Source: Allodiplogaster sudhausi
Lineage: Eukaryota > Nematoda > Chromadorea > Rhabditida > Diplogasteridae
Direction: 5' to 3'
NCBI GenBank assembly: GCA_945643635.1
Contig: CALZFC010000001.1
Location: forward strand, 9,732,001-9,796,000
DNA length: 64,000 nt
The notes below the pieces were generated by a model, which ran no database searches, was not told the origin of the DNA, and saw nothing but the letters and a program-made list of their open reading frames with translations. Shown here in pieces: positions 35,412 through 45,554 of the stretch (its first letter is position 1; the number at the start of each line of letters is the position of its first letter). A program made the translations under genes and the position numbers.

Positions 35412-35920
35412 TTCCTTCTCTCTCTTTCTTCTCTATTTCCCCTCTCACTCTCTACCTCTCACTCTCTCTCTCTCTGTAATAGTTTCTCTTCGTTGTTTAC
35501 TTACTTGTTGCTTGGCGTGTCTCTGATCGGCGTCGTACTGTCTTCGTAGAGTTCGTAGAGCCGCGCCGCGATGCGAGCGCTATTGTCATCCAGAAACTGC
35601 GACTTGAAGCGGTTGCACGAAGTGACACCGTCGACGACTTCGTCACCGACAAGCCCAGCCAGGAAGTCACTGACTTCCCTTCCTCTGCGGAGCAGCTTCT
35701 CGGGATGTAACAGCGCCGTCTGGCAGCAATAGGAACTGCTGTATTCCGAGACGACTCCGCAGCGACCGCATCTGCATCGGAGTATCTCTGATGGCGTGTT
35801 GGCCGCGACGATCTTCGACGCCCGCTGATTCTCCAGTAGACGAACGCGAGCACGCTCACGAGTTCGCTGCACTTGTTCGACGGTCGGATCAAATTGCGAC
35901 GGATGAACGGTGTTATCCAT
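34982..35920 (-). CDS. P2X7-ballast-like zinc-binding protein encoded in the transposon
   Basis: Two exons, 35505-35920 and 34982-35147, join in phase (AA|A) to 193 aa. ATG 35920, TAA 34984-34982. The centre has a Cys cluster, LRCRCGRCGVVSEYSSSYCC, followed by CNRFKSQFLDDNSARIAARL. The second exon reads YRYLATEIWKRAG, FEFPSCIVTAIREKWP and IYTGF. This order (CxCGxC, CC, then 'yR..a...w..g....R...PsCvv..IR..fP...g.Y.GF') is the pattern of the cytoplasmic ballast domain of P2X7 receptors, seen also in many uncharacterised proteins. No channel part is present. It lies 150 bp upstream of the transposase start on the same strand, so it may be a DNA-binding partner; that role is inference. Confidence 0.82.
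35238..35475 (+). repeat. (TC)n microsatellite in the P2X7-like gene intron
   Basis: Almost pure TC with short TTTG interruptions, repeated at about 70-bp spacing. It produces long Ser/Leu or Arg/Glu open frames on both strands that are not genes. Confidence 0.95.
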
Positions 35921-36326
35921 CGGAAAAGCATGAAATGCAATGAATGTATGTACATATTTGGACTTGAAGAATGAAAACGGTTACTCAGCAAAAACCATTG
36001 TTATATCAAATGTGTGTGATCGTGTGTCTTTTCTCCAGAGTGTCAGATTGATTGGCACCGATTTGGTCGTTCTTTGCACTCCTTTGACCAGGCCAGTGAG
36101 GTGCGAATCTCTGTCTCGCTTTCGCTTGTGAGTGAACTCGGAGTTCAAAGATCACAAGATCAGAGAGAAAATCTACCGTATTCCGGACGTAAATGCTTTA
36201 TATCAACAATAATACTTACTTTCAGAGAACGGGACCACTTCTAATCGATCTTTTAGGCCATTTCTGACCTGGGAAACAGATATTACGAGACATTAATTTT
36301 TCGTCGGATACCTCCTTTAAAGTCTC

Positions 36327-37573
36327 ATGTCCTTTCCCGCAACTTCGTCGCTGCCGCCGCCCGTGGCCAGCCGGCTGACGGAGACCATCGTGAGTGTCTA
36401 CATCCATTCAGTGGCAGTCATCTCGCTCGTGCTATCGATAATGCTATTTTATGCAATTATCTTCCATACGAGTTAAAATCTCCGAAAGAACTTCCTCTAT
36501 ATTCAGGTTCAGATCTTTTTTGCATTTGTTTAATTGAGCAAAAGTTTAATCCCCACCTATGTTCGATAATGTAAAATAAAATATGTATTCCAAGCGACTC
36601 TCTCAGGCTCCTCGACATTCATCTCTCCATTCTCCTTTGTCCCTATCCAGTGTTTCCTGTCAGTTCATGTACCTGTCCCTTTGAGCTCTTCGAATGTGAA
36701 AAGTGGAATTACCAATTTAACAGGTAATTGGAGCCTATTGCGCCGGCATTCTCTGCCAGCTTCACGTTGATGTTCACGTTCAGTTTTTTTGGTTTTTAAT
36801 GCTTGTACTAGCTCTGCTGACCAGGATAAGCAACACAACCTGCTGTTATGAAAGTGTCATTCATCCTCTTGATACTCCATCAGCATCAGTGCGTCCTTCC
36901 AGAAGCGCATCCGCTTAAGCTCGCAAATGTCAGTTTTCTGCGAGTAAAAGGAACAAAATTGGCAAACTATTTATGAGACAAGTGAAAACGATTTGTGTTC
37001 AATGTATTTCCATTTATTAGAAAAAAGAGCTTTCTTTAAAATCTATTTAATTAAAACTGCACGATAATTTTATTTATCATTCTCAAAACACAATCTATAT
37101 CTTCCTTTTTCATAATGTCAAAATTTGCAATTATCTGCAAATGTCGACATTTTCCAGCGCGGCTATCGGCTTGCAATATTCTGTATTCTATTGCATTACG
37201 CTTCTTTCGCCGTTCCAACGAGTCTATCACGCCTCGAAGTCACGGATTCTCCTCTGCCATACCTCGCAGTGGTAAGAGCTAGAGATTTATTTATTCATGC
37301 ATCAAAAATGATGTGACAAGGAGAGTAAGAAATTAGAAAGCGAAAGATTCGTGCTTTCAGCTAAACATGTCACATTCACTGTATATCTTAAGAAAGCGGC
37401 TTCTGCCTCAAAAGATTGGCAGTGAGTGGTTGCCGTCGTCCGCCGCACCAGCATTTCCACAGCAGCCCCGCCCTCCCATGTGGCAGGCGAGGCTTCCCTT
37501 CGGCCGCGAGCTCACTGCGCGATCTGTCGTCTTGTCCGCATGGCGGAATCTAGAAATGGCTAACAATAAATAA
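36327..37573 (+). pseudogene. Chemoreceptor copy A (srh/sri-like 7TM), decayed
   Basis: Exon 1 starts at ATG 36327 (MSFPATSSLPPP then VSVYIHSVAVISLVLSIMLF) but has an in-frame TAA at 36474-36476. Exon 2 lacks about 10 nt after its acceptor. Exon 3 has lost its donor and exon 4 its first half. Exon 5 (37158-37271, LSRLEVTDSPLPYLAV) is intact. Exons 6-9 are missing, and the last exon (from about 37370, LRKRLLPQKIG, stop at 37573) follows directly. The Kolobok element ends 10 bp before the ATG. Confidence 0.85.
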
Positions 37574-38343
37574 ATGTAATACTTAAGCTAACTAGTTGAT
37601 AAACTGAGTGTACTTCCATTGATTTACATTCGCAAGCGGGGGGTTTTTATCAATAACTCAAATGTTTTTTGAGTGTTGTTCAGTAATGGAATAAAATATT
37701 TTAGTTAGCATACGTCCGATATCAGCAGCAGCAGCAGCGTACGCCTAATCTTCTCATCGAGAACGGAATTTTTAACCATCAATACCGGACTTCAAATGTA
37801 ATATTTGAAACGTAAAAAAAGAAATATTTGAAAATTTTACATGCTCCGGACAAAGAAGACAGAAATAAAAAAAACACGGTGATTTAGAATGCGAAAACAT
37901 TTCAAGATGTGTAATTAAGTCAGCGTCTTTGCTGATTGTGAGATATTCGTAGTCGCCTGAGGTAAGCAAACCTCTCATTAGTAAATATCGACATTAATAA
38001 GCAACCCATTTGCTTACAAGCCTTTCCATAGGACGGTCAGGAAGCTTGAAAGGATCTATGTAAATGCTAAACTCCGAATCGACTGTATCAAAAAGGCGGA
38101 ATAGTCCATTTTTTGTTTTATGGTACATGTTCACTTGTGTATATCACCCAATCCCCTGTCTTTCTCTCACCATCTCTTTCTTTCTCTCGATCTCGCTCCG
38201 CAAACTTTCTATCCATCTTGTTTTCGTTCTCTCGGCGCCTTATTCTATTAATTTAGTATGTACATACATATCTCTCCACTTATATTATTCTAAATGAGTT
38301 TTGTTATTCTTTCCCCTGCAAACAGCCAAACAGCAATAATCTG
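37574..38343. other. Spacer between chemoreceptor copies A and B
   Basis: AT-rich, with a short CAG/CAGCAG run near 37725 and a TC-rich patch near 38160-38200. No gene was recognised. Confidence 0.5.
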
Positions 38344-38994
38344 ATGTCCTCTCCTGCCACATCGTCTCTACCGCCACCGGATGCCAACCGGCTGCCGGAG
38401 GCCCTCGTCAGTATCTACGTCCATTCAGTGGCTATCTTCTCGCTCGTCCTCTCATCCATGCTATCTATGCAATCATCTGCCATACTCCAAAAGCTAGTCA
38501 AAGCCTTCGAAAGTACATCCTCTATATCCAGGTTCCAAAACATTTCTCATTTAGATTTCCCCAATGTTGATTATCGGAAAATAAAATATGCATTCCAAGC
38601 GAATCTCACAGGTGATGTCAACTCTCCTTGACATCCATTTCTCCATTCTCCTTTGTCCCTATCCACTTTTTCCCGTCAGTTCATGGATCTATCCCTTTGA
38701 TTGTTTCGGATGTGAGCAACGGAATAACAATTTTGCCAGATGATTGCTGCGTATTGCACCGGCCTTCTCTGCCAGCTGCACGTTGATGTTCACGCGCAGG
38801 CGGTAAGTTTATAACGCTTCAACTAACGATGGAATGACACTGGCACGACAATAGGTGGTGTCGCTTATGTTTATCAGTATGCTGGGTGCTGCCCTCATCC
38901 TCTTGATACTCCATCAGCATCAGTGTGTCCTGCCTGAAGCGCATCCGCTAAAGTTGGATAAAGTCGGTGAAGAACACAAAATTGCCAAAATTAC

Positions 38995-41900
38995 GGGACC
39001 GTGTCAAAACAGCAACGACATTTGCGCAAAGATCCCATAACTTTGTTCAGGGTCTCAGTAAATGAAAAAAGGCTTATTAAAAGGTTTGTGCGACGAAAAA
39101 GGCTTATTAAAAGGTTTGTGCAAGAAAAAAGGCTGATTGATGGGATTGTGCACAAACAAAGGCTCATCAACAGGATTTCGCAGGGCGAAAGTCCTGTTGA
39201 CAGGAATTTCGTGGGCAAGACTTATTAACAGGTTTTTGCAAGTCTAATTAACAGGATTTCGAAATTTGGAAAGCTGGCTATGTGGATTATCTTCATTTTA
39301 TGTATATTCGTGTTTCTCTTTACTTGTCTTTTTTATTTGGCGCCTATAGACATACTATAATGAAGAAGCTTCTTTTATCAGGAGGTACGCTGTGTCGCCG
39401 ATCTTACTTGTAGTTTGATGTTCTTGCTACCAACAAGTGAGCCAAGAAAATCTCGCACGTTTGGCAATTCTCGTTCCCTTTGAGGTTTTCCTGCTTTTAT
39501 CCCTTTTATTAGAAAATGTTTTTTTTCTATTACATATTTATTCGAACATTTCTCTTTTTTGTCGGATTCAAGAGGATGGTGCTGACCCTACCGTTCTCGT
39601 ACTTGCCATGACGCAACTAGAACCTTCTCGTCGTTCTTTTCGCTAGTTTATGATGATTATTTTAACAGTTGCCAATGTTATTCCTTTTAGAATGAAGTAA
39701 GGTCGTCAACCGAATCTAGTGACTGCAGTACGCGAAGTGCGACTCTGATTGGTGTCGCACCTAGCGACATTCATGCGAATGATAACAATAAGGTTTTGCT
39801 CTTTTTGTTTTAGCTAACTTGTTTCCATTTTCTGTTTCTGATACCCATTTTCTTCGAAAAGAAGAATAAGCAATATGGCCAGCGAAACTCGCTTGATTGA
39901 GGTGATGGAGCGCGTATGCAAGAAGCGCGGTCTCGATCGCACATGCGGGCTGCTCGATCAAGAATTCAAGGTTGAGAGAATGTTTTTATTTGTCGTAATT
40001 ATATATGGTGTTTATATATAGGTGATTCAAGTTGTATTAGAAGTATGAGGATATGTAGCTGCTTTTCTTTATTTATGCAACAGCTGATGGAACTCTAAAG
40101 ATTTTGTGACCGGTGTACCCGCTTTGTTACTGAAACCGTTATTACTTTCGTTAGCTTTCCTGTTGAAAAAGGGAAGGGTTTATTTAAAAAAGAAGAAAGA
40201 TAAAGAAAAACTTTTTTTGAGAAACTAGAGGGTTTTTGGTGTATTTAAGTAGGCTTGTTGAAAGCGAGAAACTTGTTTTTTTATAATCAACTAGCCTTCT
40301 TCAGCCTGATGGAACTCTCTGAGCGGAGTCTTCGCCGGCGATGCACCGGTCGAGCACTCCTCCTGCTCATCTATTGCGGAAGCATTCGAAAGAGGTTTTT
40401 TTATATTTGTTGGTGAAGTTTTATTTACTTCACAGGGTTACTGTATACTTTATACCGTATCTTAGGACCTTCTTACAAAATACTTTTGCTAGTTCGCGAA
40501 CTTTAATAGTATTTTATTCAGCAAACAAATATTCTTTGTTTACTAGGTTCGTGCTGCGCTGCCTTGCTAGAGGCTCGGGCGGTTCAGCCAATCCGCAACG
40601 CGACCGCATCGCGCAGCTTGGTTCGTTGACATTCAAGTTGAATCAGAAGTTTGAGGGTATATTACGTGCATTATTTTTCTGTTTGCACAGTGGTCGCCTG
40701 GAAGACTCGGAGATCTGGTAGACGAGTGGAGCAAGCAGGCACCACTTGTTCATCGGTCGGTGGGCCTAGACTGTGCGAGTCGGGCCAACTTCTCATCTTT
40801 GCTGGCTACTTTGTCGGCAATGCAGTGTTCGCCATGCAGGTTTGGAGGCGTATTATTTCTTGTACATTCTGCCGAATATGACTGGTTTTTTTAAGTTGTT
40901 TTGTTTACTGAGTTTTTCGTTTTTATTTTAGGATTTGTTTTTAATAAATCATGAGGGAAATGATAGTAAATTAACTTATTTCCAGGTCGAGCAAAGTGCG
41001 CAAGAACGAGGTCGAGATGCTCACGTCCCCACGCGACGCGGTCGCATCGCGCACCTCGAGCCGCCATAGTCCCAGCGGCCGTTCCAGAGTTTGTTTTTTT
41101 TTTACATTTTTCTTTTGCATTTATCTTTAAACATTAAGTATAGATCGTTAAAACGACCGAAACTTTTTTATTCAATGACTTTTCTTGCATCACAGAGGTT
41201 ACTGTAGACTTTTTACAGTATGCTTTTCGCCGAACTGGTGGCTGAGATGCAGGCTGGCCAGCTCTACTGTCTGTTCGCTTACTAGCACTTCACCAATCCG
41301 CAAGACTACGGACTGTTAGTTTAACTCTTTTGTTTTACTCTTATGACCAGCTCTTTTGTAGCCTGGACACCTCCATTTTTGTTAATACTAAGTTTTGCGC
41401 GAAACGTGGAAGAATTTTATAGGAATTGTGTAAAAAAAGTAAATACTAGGGCTATTTCTTAATTCCTCTATTTTTTCTCGGTATTTTCCCGTTTCGAATA
41501 GATGGATTCAGCGATGAAGTTGTAGTGAGAGATGAGCTTGCAGATACGTGCTGGCGGATTCGCGAGCCGCGACGCGTGGCGATGCGTCGCGGTTGGAGCC
41601 GGCGATACTAAGCTGTAAACACACGTTCCCTGCTTGTTTCTTGAAGTAGATAGTAGACAAGGTTGTTTTCTCCATTGATTTTTTTAAACCAAATACTGTA
41701 TTGAAACATATTGATAACGATTTCAACTAAGCTGTAGACTGCATACGCTAAGGTTTCTCTAATTCGTAATTCGTGCATAGTTTCTGCATTTCTTGTGAGA
41801 ATTCTTCCTATATCCTTGTAACATATATCTCGAGTCTCGATCTGTGCTATGGGCACCGGTGCCTGGAATGACGGAACAAGCATTCTTACTTGTTGAATGC

Positions 41901-42596
41901 AGAATTGCGTCATTGTAGTTTACTTCTTTACGACTCGCTCAATCCAAGAATGCTAACCTTATTCAAAGCTTTATTTTCATTTACTTTCTATGTGTAATAT
42001 TATCAGAATAAGCTTAGCAATTCCTGTGCCATTCATGACTAGTATGTCTTACTATGAGCTAAATGCATTGCTGATTGAGTAACTTTTACATTTTAGAATG
42101 TTCTTGCAATACTTCCTGTACTATTAACGTTTGTTAACCATGAATGAAGCAATTTCATGCAATTCGCTTCAATCGCAGTGGAAATTATTACAAAGAGAAA
42201 TTAAAGAAGGCACATGGTGCATTTCACAAAAAGAATCCTGTTAATCAGCCTTTCAGCGTCGTGAAAAAGGCTTATTGGCAGGCCTTTTAATAAGCCTTGC
42301 GCAAACCTTTTAATAAGCCTTTTTTTCATTTACTGAGGTGATCGTACTGGTTCAACCAATATTCCGCGCGATTGCTCTCATTGAGATGAATTGAACCATA
42401 TAGGTTTCGCAGTTCTTGGACAGCAGGCAAAAAAGTTGAAAATTTGAAATTTTTAAGCTTCAGTCACAAAAGTGCTATCGTTGGATAGATCTTGTAAATA
42501 GAAATTAATTGGTGCTAATTTTATCCGTCTGCGATAACAATGAAGAAAGTTACGACACTTTTAGCGCAAATGTCGTTGCTGTTTTGACACGGTCCC
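38995..42596. mobile_element. 3.6-kb TIR transposon with perfect 8-bp target duplication
   Basis: Flanked by AAAATTAC at 38987-38994 and 42597-42604. The terminal inverted repeats are identical for 33 bp (GGGACCGTGTCAAAACAGCA...) and similar for about 20 more. Subterminal regions carry tandem units around GGCTTATTAAAAGGTTTGTG (39060-39265), with inverted counterparts at 42230-42345. It lies in intron 4 of chemoreceptor B. The interior has GC-rich exon-like islands (39875-39970, ~40555-40660, ~40985-41075, ~41520-41610) but no recognised transposase. The 8-bp duplication fits hAT, P or Merlin types, but the terminus does not decide between them. Confidence 0.88.
39875..39970 (+). pseudogene. 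CRELD-like exon inside the TIR transposon
   Basis: ATG to AAG|gttgag, 32 codons: MASETRLIEVMERVCKKRG followed by TCGLLDQEFK. The SETRL(I/V)EV.E.VC block is characteristic of the N-terminal region of CRELD/canopy-type ER proteins. It follows an acceptor-like AATAAG and ends at a donor. Adjacent islands do not continue the family clearly, so it is probably a captured host-gene fragment. Confidence 0.45.
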
Positions 42597-44023
42597 AAAA
42601 TTACATATCTGCCAATACTGCGCTTTACAGCGCTGCTATATGATTGCAACATTCGGCATTCTTTTGTTCTATGGTTATATCGGCATTCCGTCGTCTCTGG
42701 CGCGCCTCGAGAGCACGGATCCTCTGCCATACGTTGCGGTGGTTAGAGCAGAAAATGATTAAAGAAAGAGGGGAGAAAGCGAAAGATACTTCGTTTGGCG
42801 AGCAACTGTGTAGCTACGCATATTGAAATCGGTCTGAAATGTAGAACATCTACAGTACTTGTCATTTCAGCACTTTCCTGAGATGCTTTCATTGGTGAAG
42901 GCCGCTCCTGCAGCTCTCGTCCTTGACATCTACCACGACGGCATCTCCTTTACAACGTTACTCGTCTACTACATCGGAGTGGTATGACTGACTCTTTCTC
43001 GATTTAGGCACATTCGCTTATAGAGAAAAGTCAAGAAAAAATGAAGCCTTGATGTCTCATTTTTCGAACCGAATTTCGTAAACTCTGCTCTGAAAAAACA
43101 TGTTTAGGAAATGAGCCAAATTTTTCGAAGAGTTCTTATCTATTAACAGATGCTGCTGTTTTCAATATTCTTCGTCTTCTTTACGGTGGCTCACATTCTC
43201 TACACCCTTCGCATGCCAACTGCAAGAATGAGCGAGCGGACCCGCTTCTTCCATCGCCGCATGACGTTCACTGTCTTCTTTCAGGTTCTGGACGGGTGGG
43301 CGGAGTCACATTTAGCTTAAAAGACCTAACTAAATATGGCATATCCATTTAGAAAAAGTTTATTGAGTAGTAAAATTTTTGAGAAGACTGTTCGTTTGGA
43401 CTGCTGAGGGCATACGAAAATGGTAGCTATTTCAGGCCTTCCTTCCTTCGATATTCATCATAGGACCATGTATCATGCTTATCGGCTCAATTCCCTGTAA
43501 CATAAGGATGACAGGTCTGAGCGAAAAGATTAGATTAAAATGTTTTTCATTTTCATTCAATATCGAGCAAGAGCAAACAAAATCAAATTTTTAAATGTTA
43601 CATGCATCTCTTTAGAAAAGTTTGAGCAAAGTGGACAAAAATGAAGCATAAAATTTCTTGAGAAGTGATGTGGTTCTCAATTTGCCTCCTCTCAACACAC
43701 TCTTTGGCCAACTCACTGGTGCTCCTCTGGCGCTCTCGGGCATATTCCAACGCTGTCAGGTAAAATATTTTACTATTGAAAAAATGGTGTTTATTACATT
43801 TCCATATTGCACAGTACGGTAGTAAATTATGTTGTATTATCAACTGATCAGTTCTCTCATCCGATCTTCACTGCGGCGTATTCTGCCAGCTAAGATTGGC
43901 GGTGGTTTGTTTCCGCCGTCAGTCGCCCCGCCATTTCCTCAGCAGCAGGCCCTCCGAGGGGGCGTGCGAGGCTGTCCTAAGGCCGCGAGCCCACAGCATG
44001 CCCTTACGTTTACCCGTATCTAG

Positions 44024-45554
44024 AAGTGATAATGTAATTGTTGCAACTTTATATCCATAAGCCAATCCTTGATAAACTGTGCGCACTTCCGATGTTAGAC
44101 TTTCTCAAGCTCCTTTATGCGTAACCGATACTTTTAACAAGCCTTTGCTGCATCAATGTACAAACTTATGCACAAACATTTCATTAAACTAAAATTTCAA
44201 AAGAAAAATTGTATTGCTCAAAGTTGCAAAATTTCTTTTGAATTCGAGTTACGCATCAATAAAGTATACGTTTCACAAACTTACTATTAAATCACCGTAA
44301 TCCCTCGGACGCGCTAATTGTAAGATGGAGGCTTTGGCTGCCTACTCGCCCGGGACGACTGATGCTGGCAACCAGAAACAAAACACAAATCGGAACTTAC
44401 TCGCGACGCTGGCACGTTACGCATGCTATGTATATAATAGGACCAATCAACAAGGATTCAACAAAAGTTAGTTTTAGTTTTCTTCCATGATTTATAGCAC
44501 GGCATGGCTTCTAAAAGCTTGCCAACAAGAAATTTCATTTGAAAAAAATAATTCCTTTTGTGAGTAAATATGCGTCCCTCCTCACATACTCTTAGTTGTG
44601 TTCCCCAGCGACAGGACTTCAGAAGAGACAGGTTTATGGAGCAAGCGTAATTCGACAGGAGGAGAGAGACGACAAGGGGAGAGGAGAGGGATCCTCAGGC
44701 GCTCGGGCCCGAGGCATGGTGGTCGTTGAGGGGAAAGGGGTCGGAAAGAGGGAGAGGTAGCGACTCGGCAGAGGGCCGGTCGCTCCCCGGGACAAAGCTA
44801 ACTTATGCGTCATTACTGGGGTTTATACACTGGACGAGAGAGAAGCGAATACACAGGGAGAGAAAGGACGAATAACAAAGGGAAGAACATATGTACATAC
44901 ATGCAGAGACATGAGAAAGACATTCATATAGTAACGTAATACTACAAGCTATATATACTATGTATGTAAGTACCCAATACATGTGTAATGAATAAAAATC
45001 TTGCTCTGTGAATTTTCAAAAGTGGTGCAATATTACCGTTTTCGCTTTTGTACGTTTTTTTTACGTGAAATCGAAGATTGACCGTTGATATTTTCTTTTT
45101 TTTATGTTTGAACTGCAAACTACAAATATGACGAATGTAATAATATCCGGGTGATTGTTCAGTTTAGTTTGATCACAAAATAACAATTTCGTAAACCACC
45201 TGTCACGTCTTTGCCTATAATTGTACATTCACGCAAACACTGCTCTGTGAAAGATCTTATAACCTTTAGGCTACTCAAAATTTATTTGGACGAAACCAAA
45301 TTTTGCGGCCGCCTTCCCTTTCGCGTTTGTTGAAAGAGATCAGTGTTAATTACTCTTCTTAATACTCTTCTCAAAATAAATTTTAATACTTTAAAACTAA
45401 TTCCTTGTATAGTAAAATGATTACTCGCTTGAAACACATACTTCGCGCTTTACATGTATCTTTGACAATATCCTACAGTTACCACAATAGAATAGTGATC
45501 ACCTTCATAAATATAAATATAAGTTCTAGAAACACAGCAACTTTGCAAAGTCTG
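44024..45554. other. Spacer between chemoreceptor copies B and C
   Basis: 44040-44400 is 3' flank that is duplicated after copy D' (55140-55840), including ATCAATAAAGT, a likely poly(A) region. 44630-44800 is G-rich and purine-biased. No gene was recognised. Confidence 0.5.

Larger units (their letters stand above)
31184..36316 (-). mobile_element. Complete Kolobok-type DNA transposon (autonomous candidate)
   Basis: TTAA lies on both sides (31180-31183, 36317-36320). The left end is AGGAAGTATCCGACGAA and the complement of the right end is AGGAGGTATCCGACGAA, so TIRs are intact apart from one difference. The 5.1-kb body holds two minus-strand genes, a THAP-DDE transposase (32034-34831) and a P2X7-ballast-like protein (34982-35920). 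A TC microsatellite fills the intron of the second gene. Kolobok is the superfamily known for TTAA duplications and THAP-containing transposases. Intact ends, exact target duplication and uninterrupted genes suggest recent insertion. Confidence 0.9.
38344..44023 (+). pseudogene. Chemoreceptor copy B, near-complete, one frameshift and a 3.6-kb transposon
   Basis: All ten exons can be aligned: E1 38344-~38531, E2 38612-38674, E3 38740-38802, E4 38855-38962, E5 42631-42741, E6 42871-42981, E7 43150-43284, E8 43436-43514, E9 43663-43759 and E10 43852-44023. Every splice site and phase from E2 on is intact. In E1 one T is missing in CTATCTATG (38461-38469; paralogues imply CTATTCTATG), so translation leaves the family frame within TM1. 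Intron 4 holds a 3.6-kb TIR element. Conserved features: HQHQCVLPEAHPLKL after TM3, MSERTRFFHRRMTFTVFFQ before TM6 and HSLANSLVLLWRSRAYSNA in TM7. Without the 1-bp change it would be functional. Confidence 0.85.

Noticed and set aside
35046..35549. Long Ser/Leu-rich open frames and their Arg/Glu-rich counterparts
   Set aside because: They are translations of a TC/GA microsatellite. The real coding sequence on either side is on the minus strand and splices around the repeat.
40335..40881. Open frames inside the 3.6-kb TIR element as its transposase
   Set aside because: No conserved catalytic or zinc-finger motif was seen, and the frames are short and interrupted.
43655..43760. Loss of the exon-9 acceptor in chemoreceptor copy B (TTGG for TTAG)
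   Set aside because: The true acceptor lies 45 bp upstream (TTGAG|AAGTG). The longer exon encodes TM7, is in frame and has equal length (97 bp) in B, C, D, E and F.
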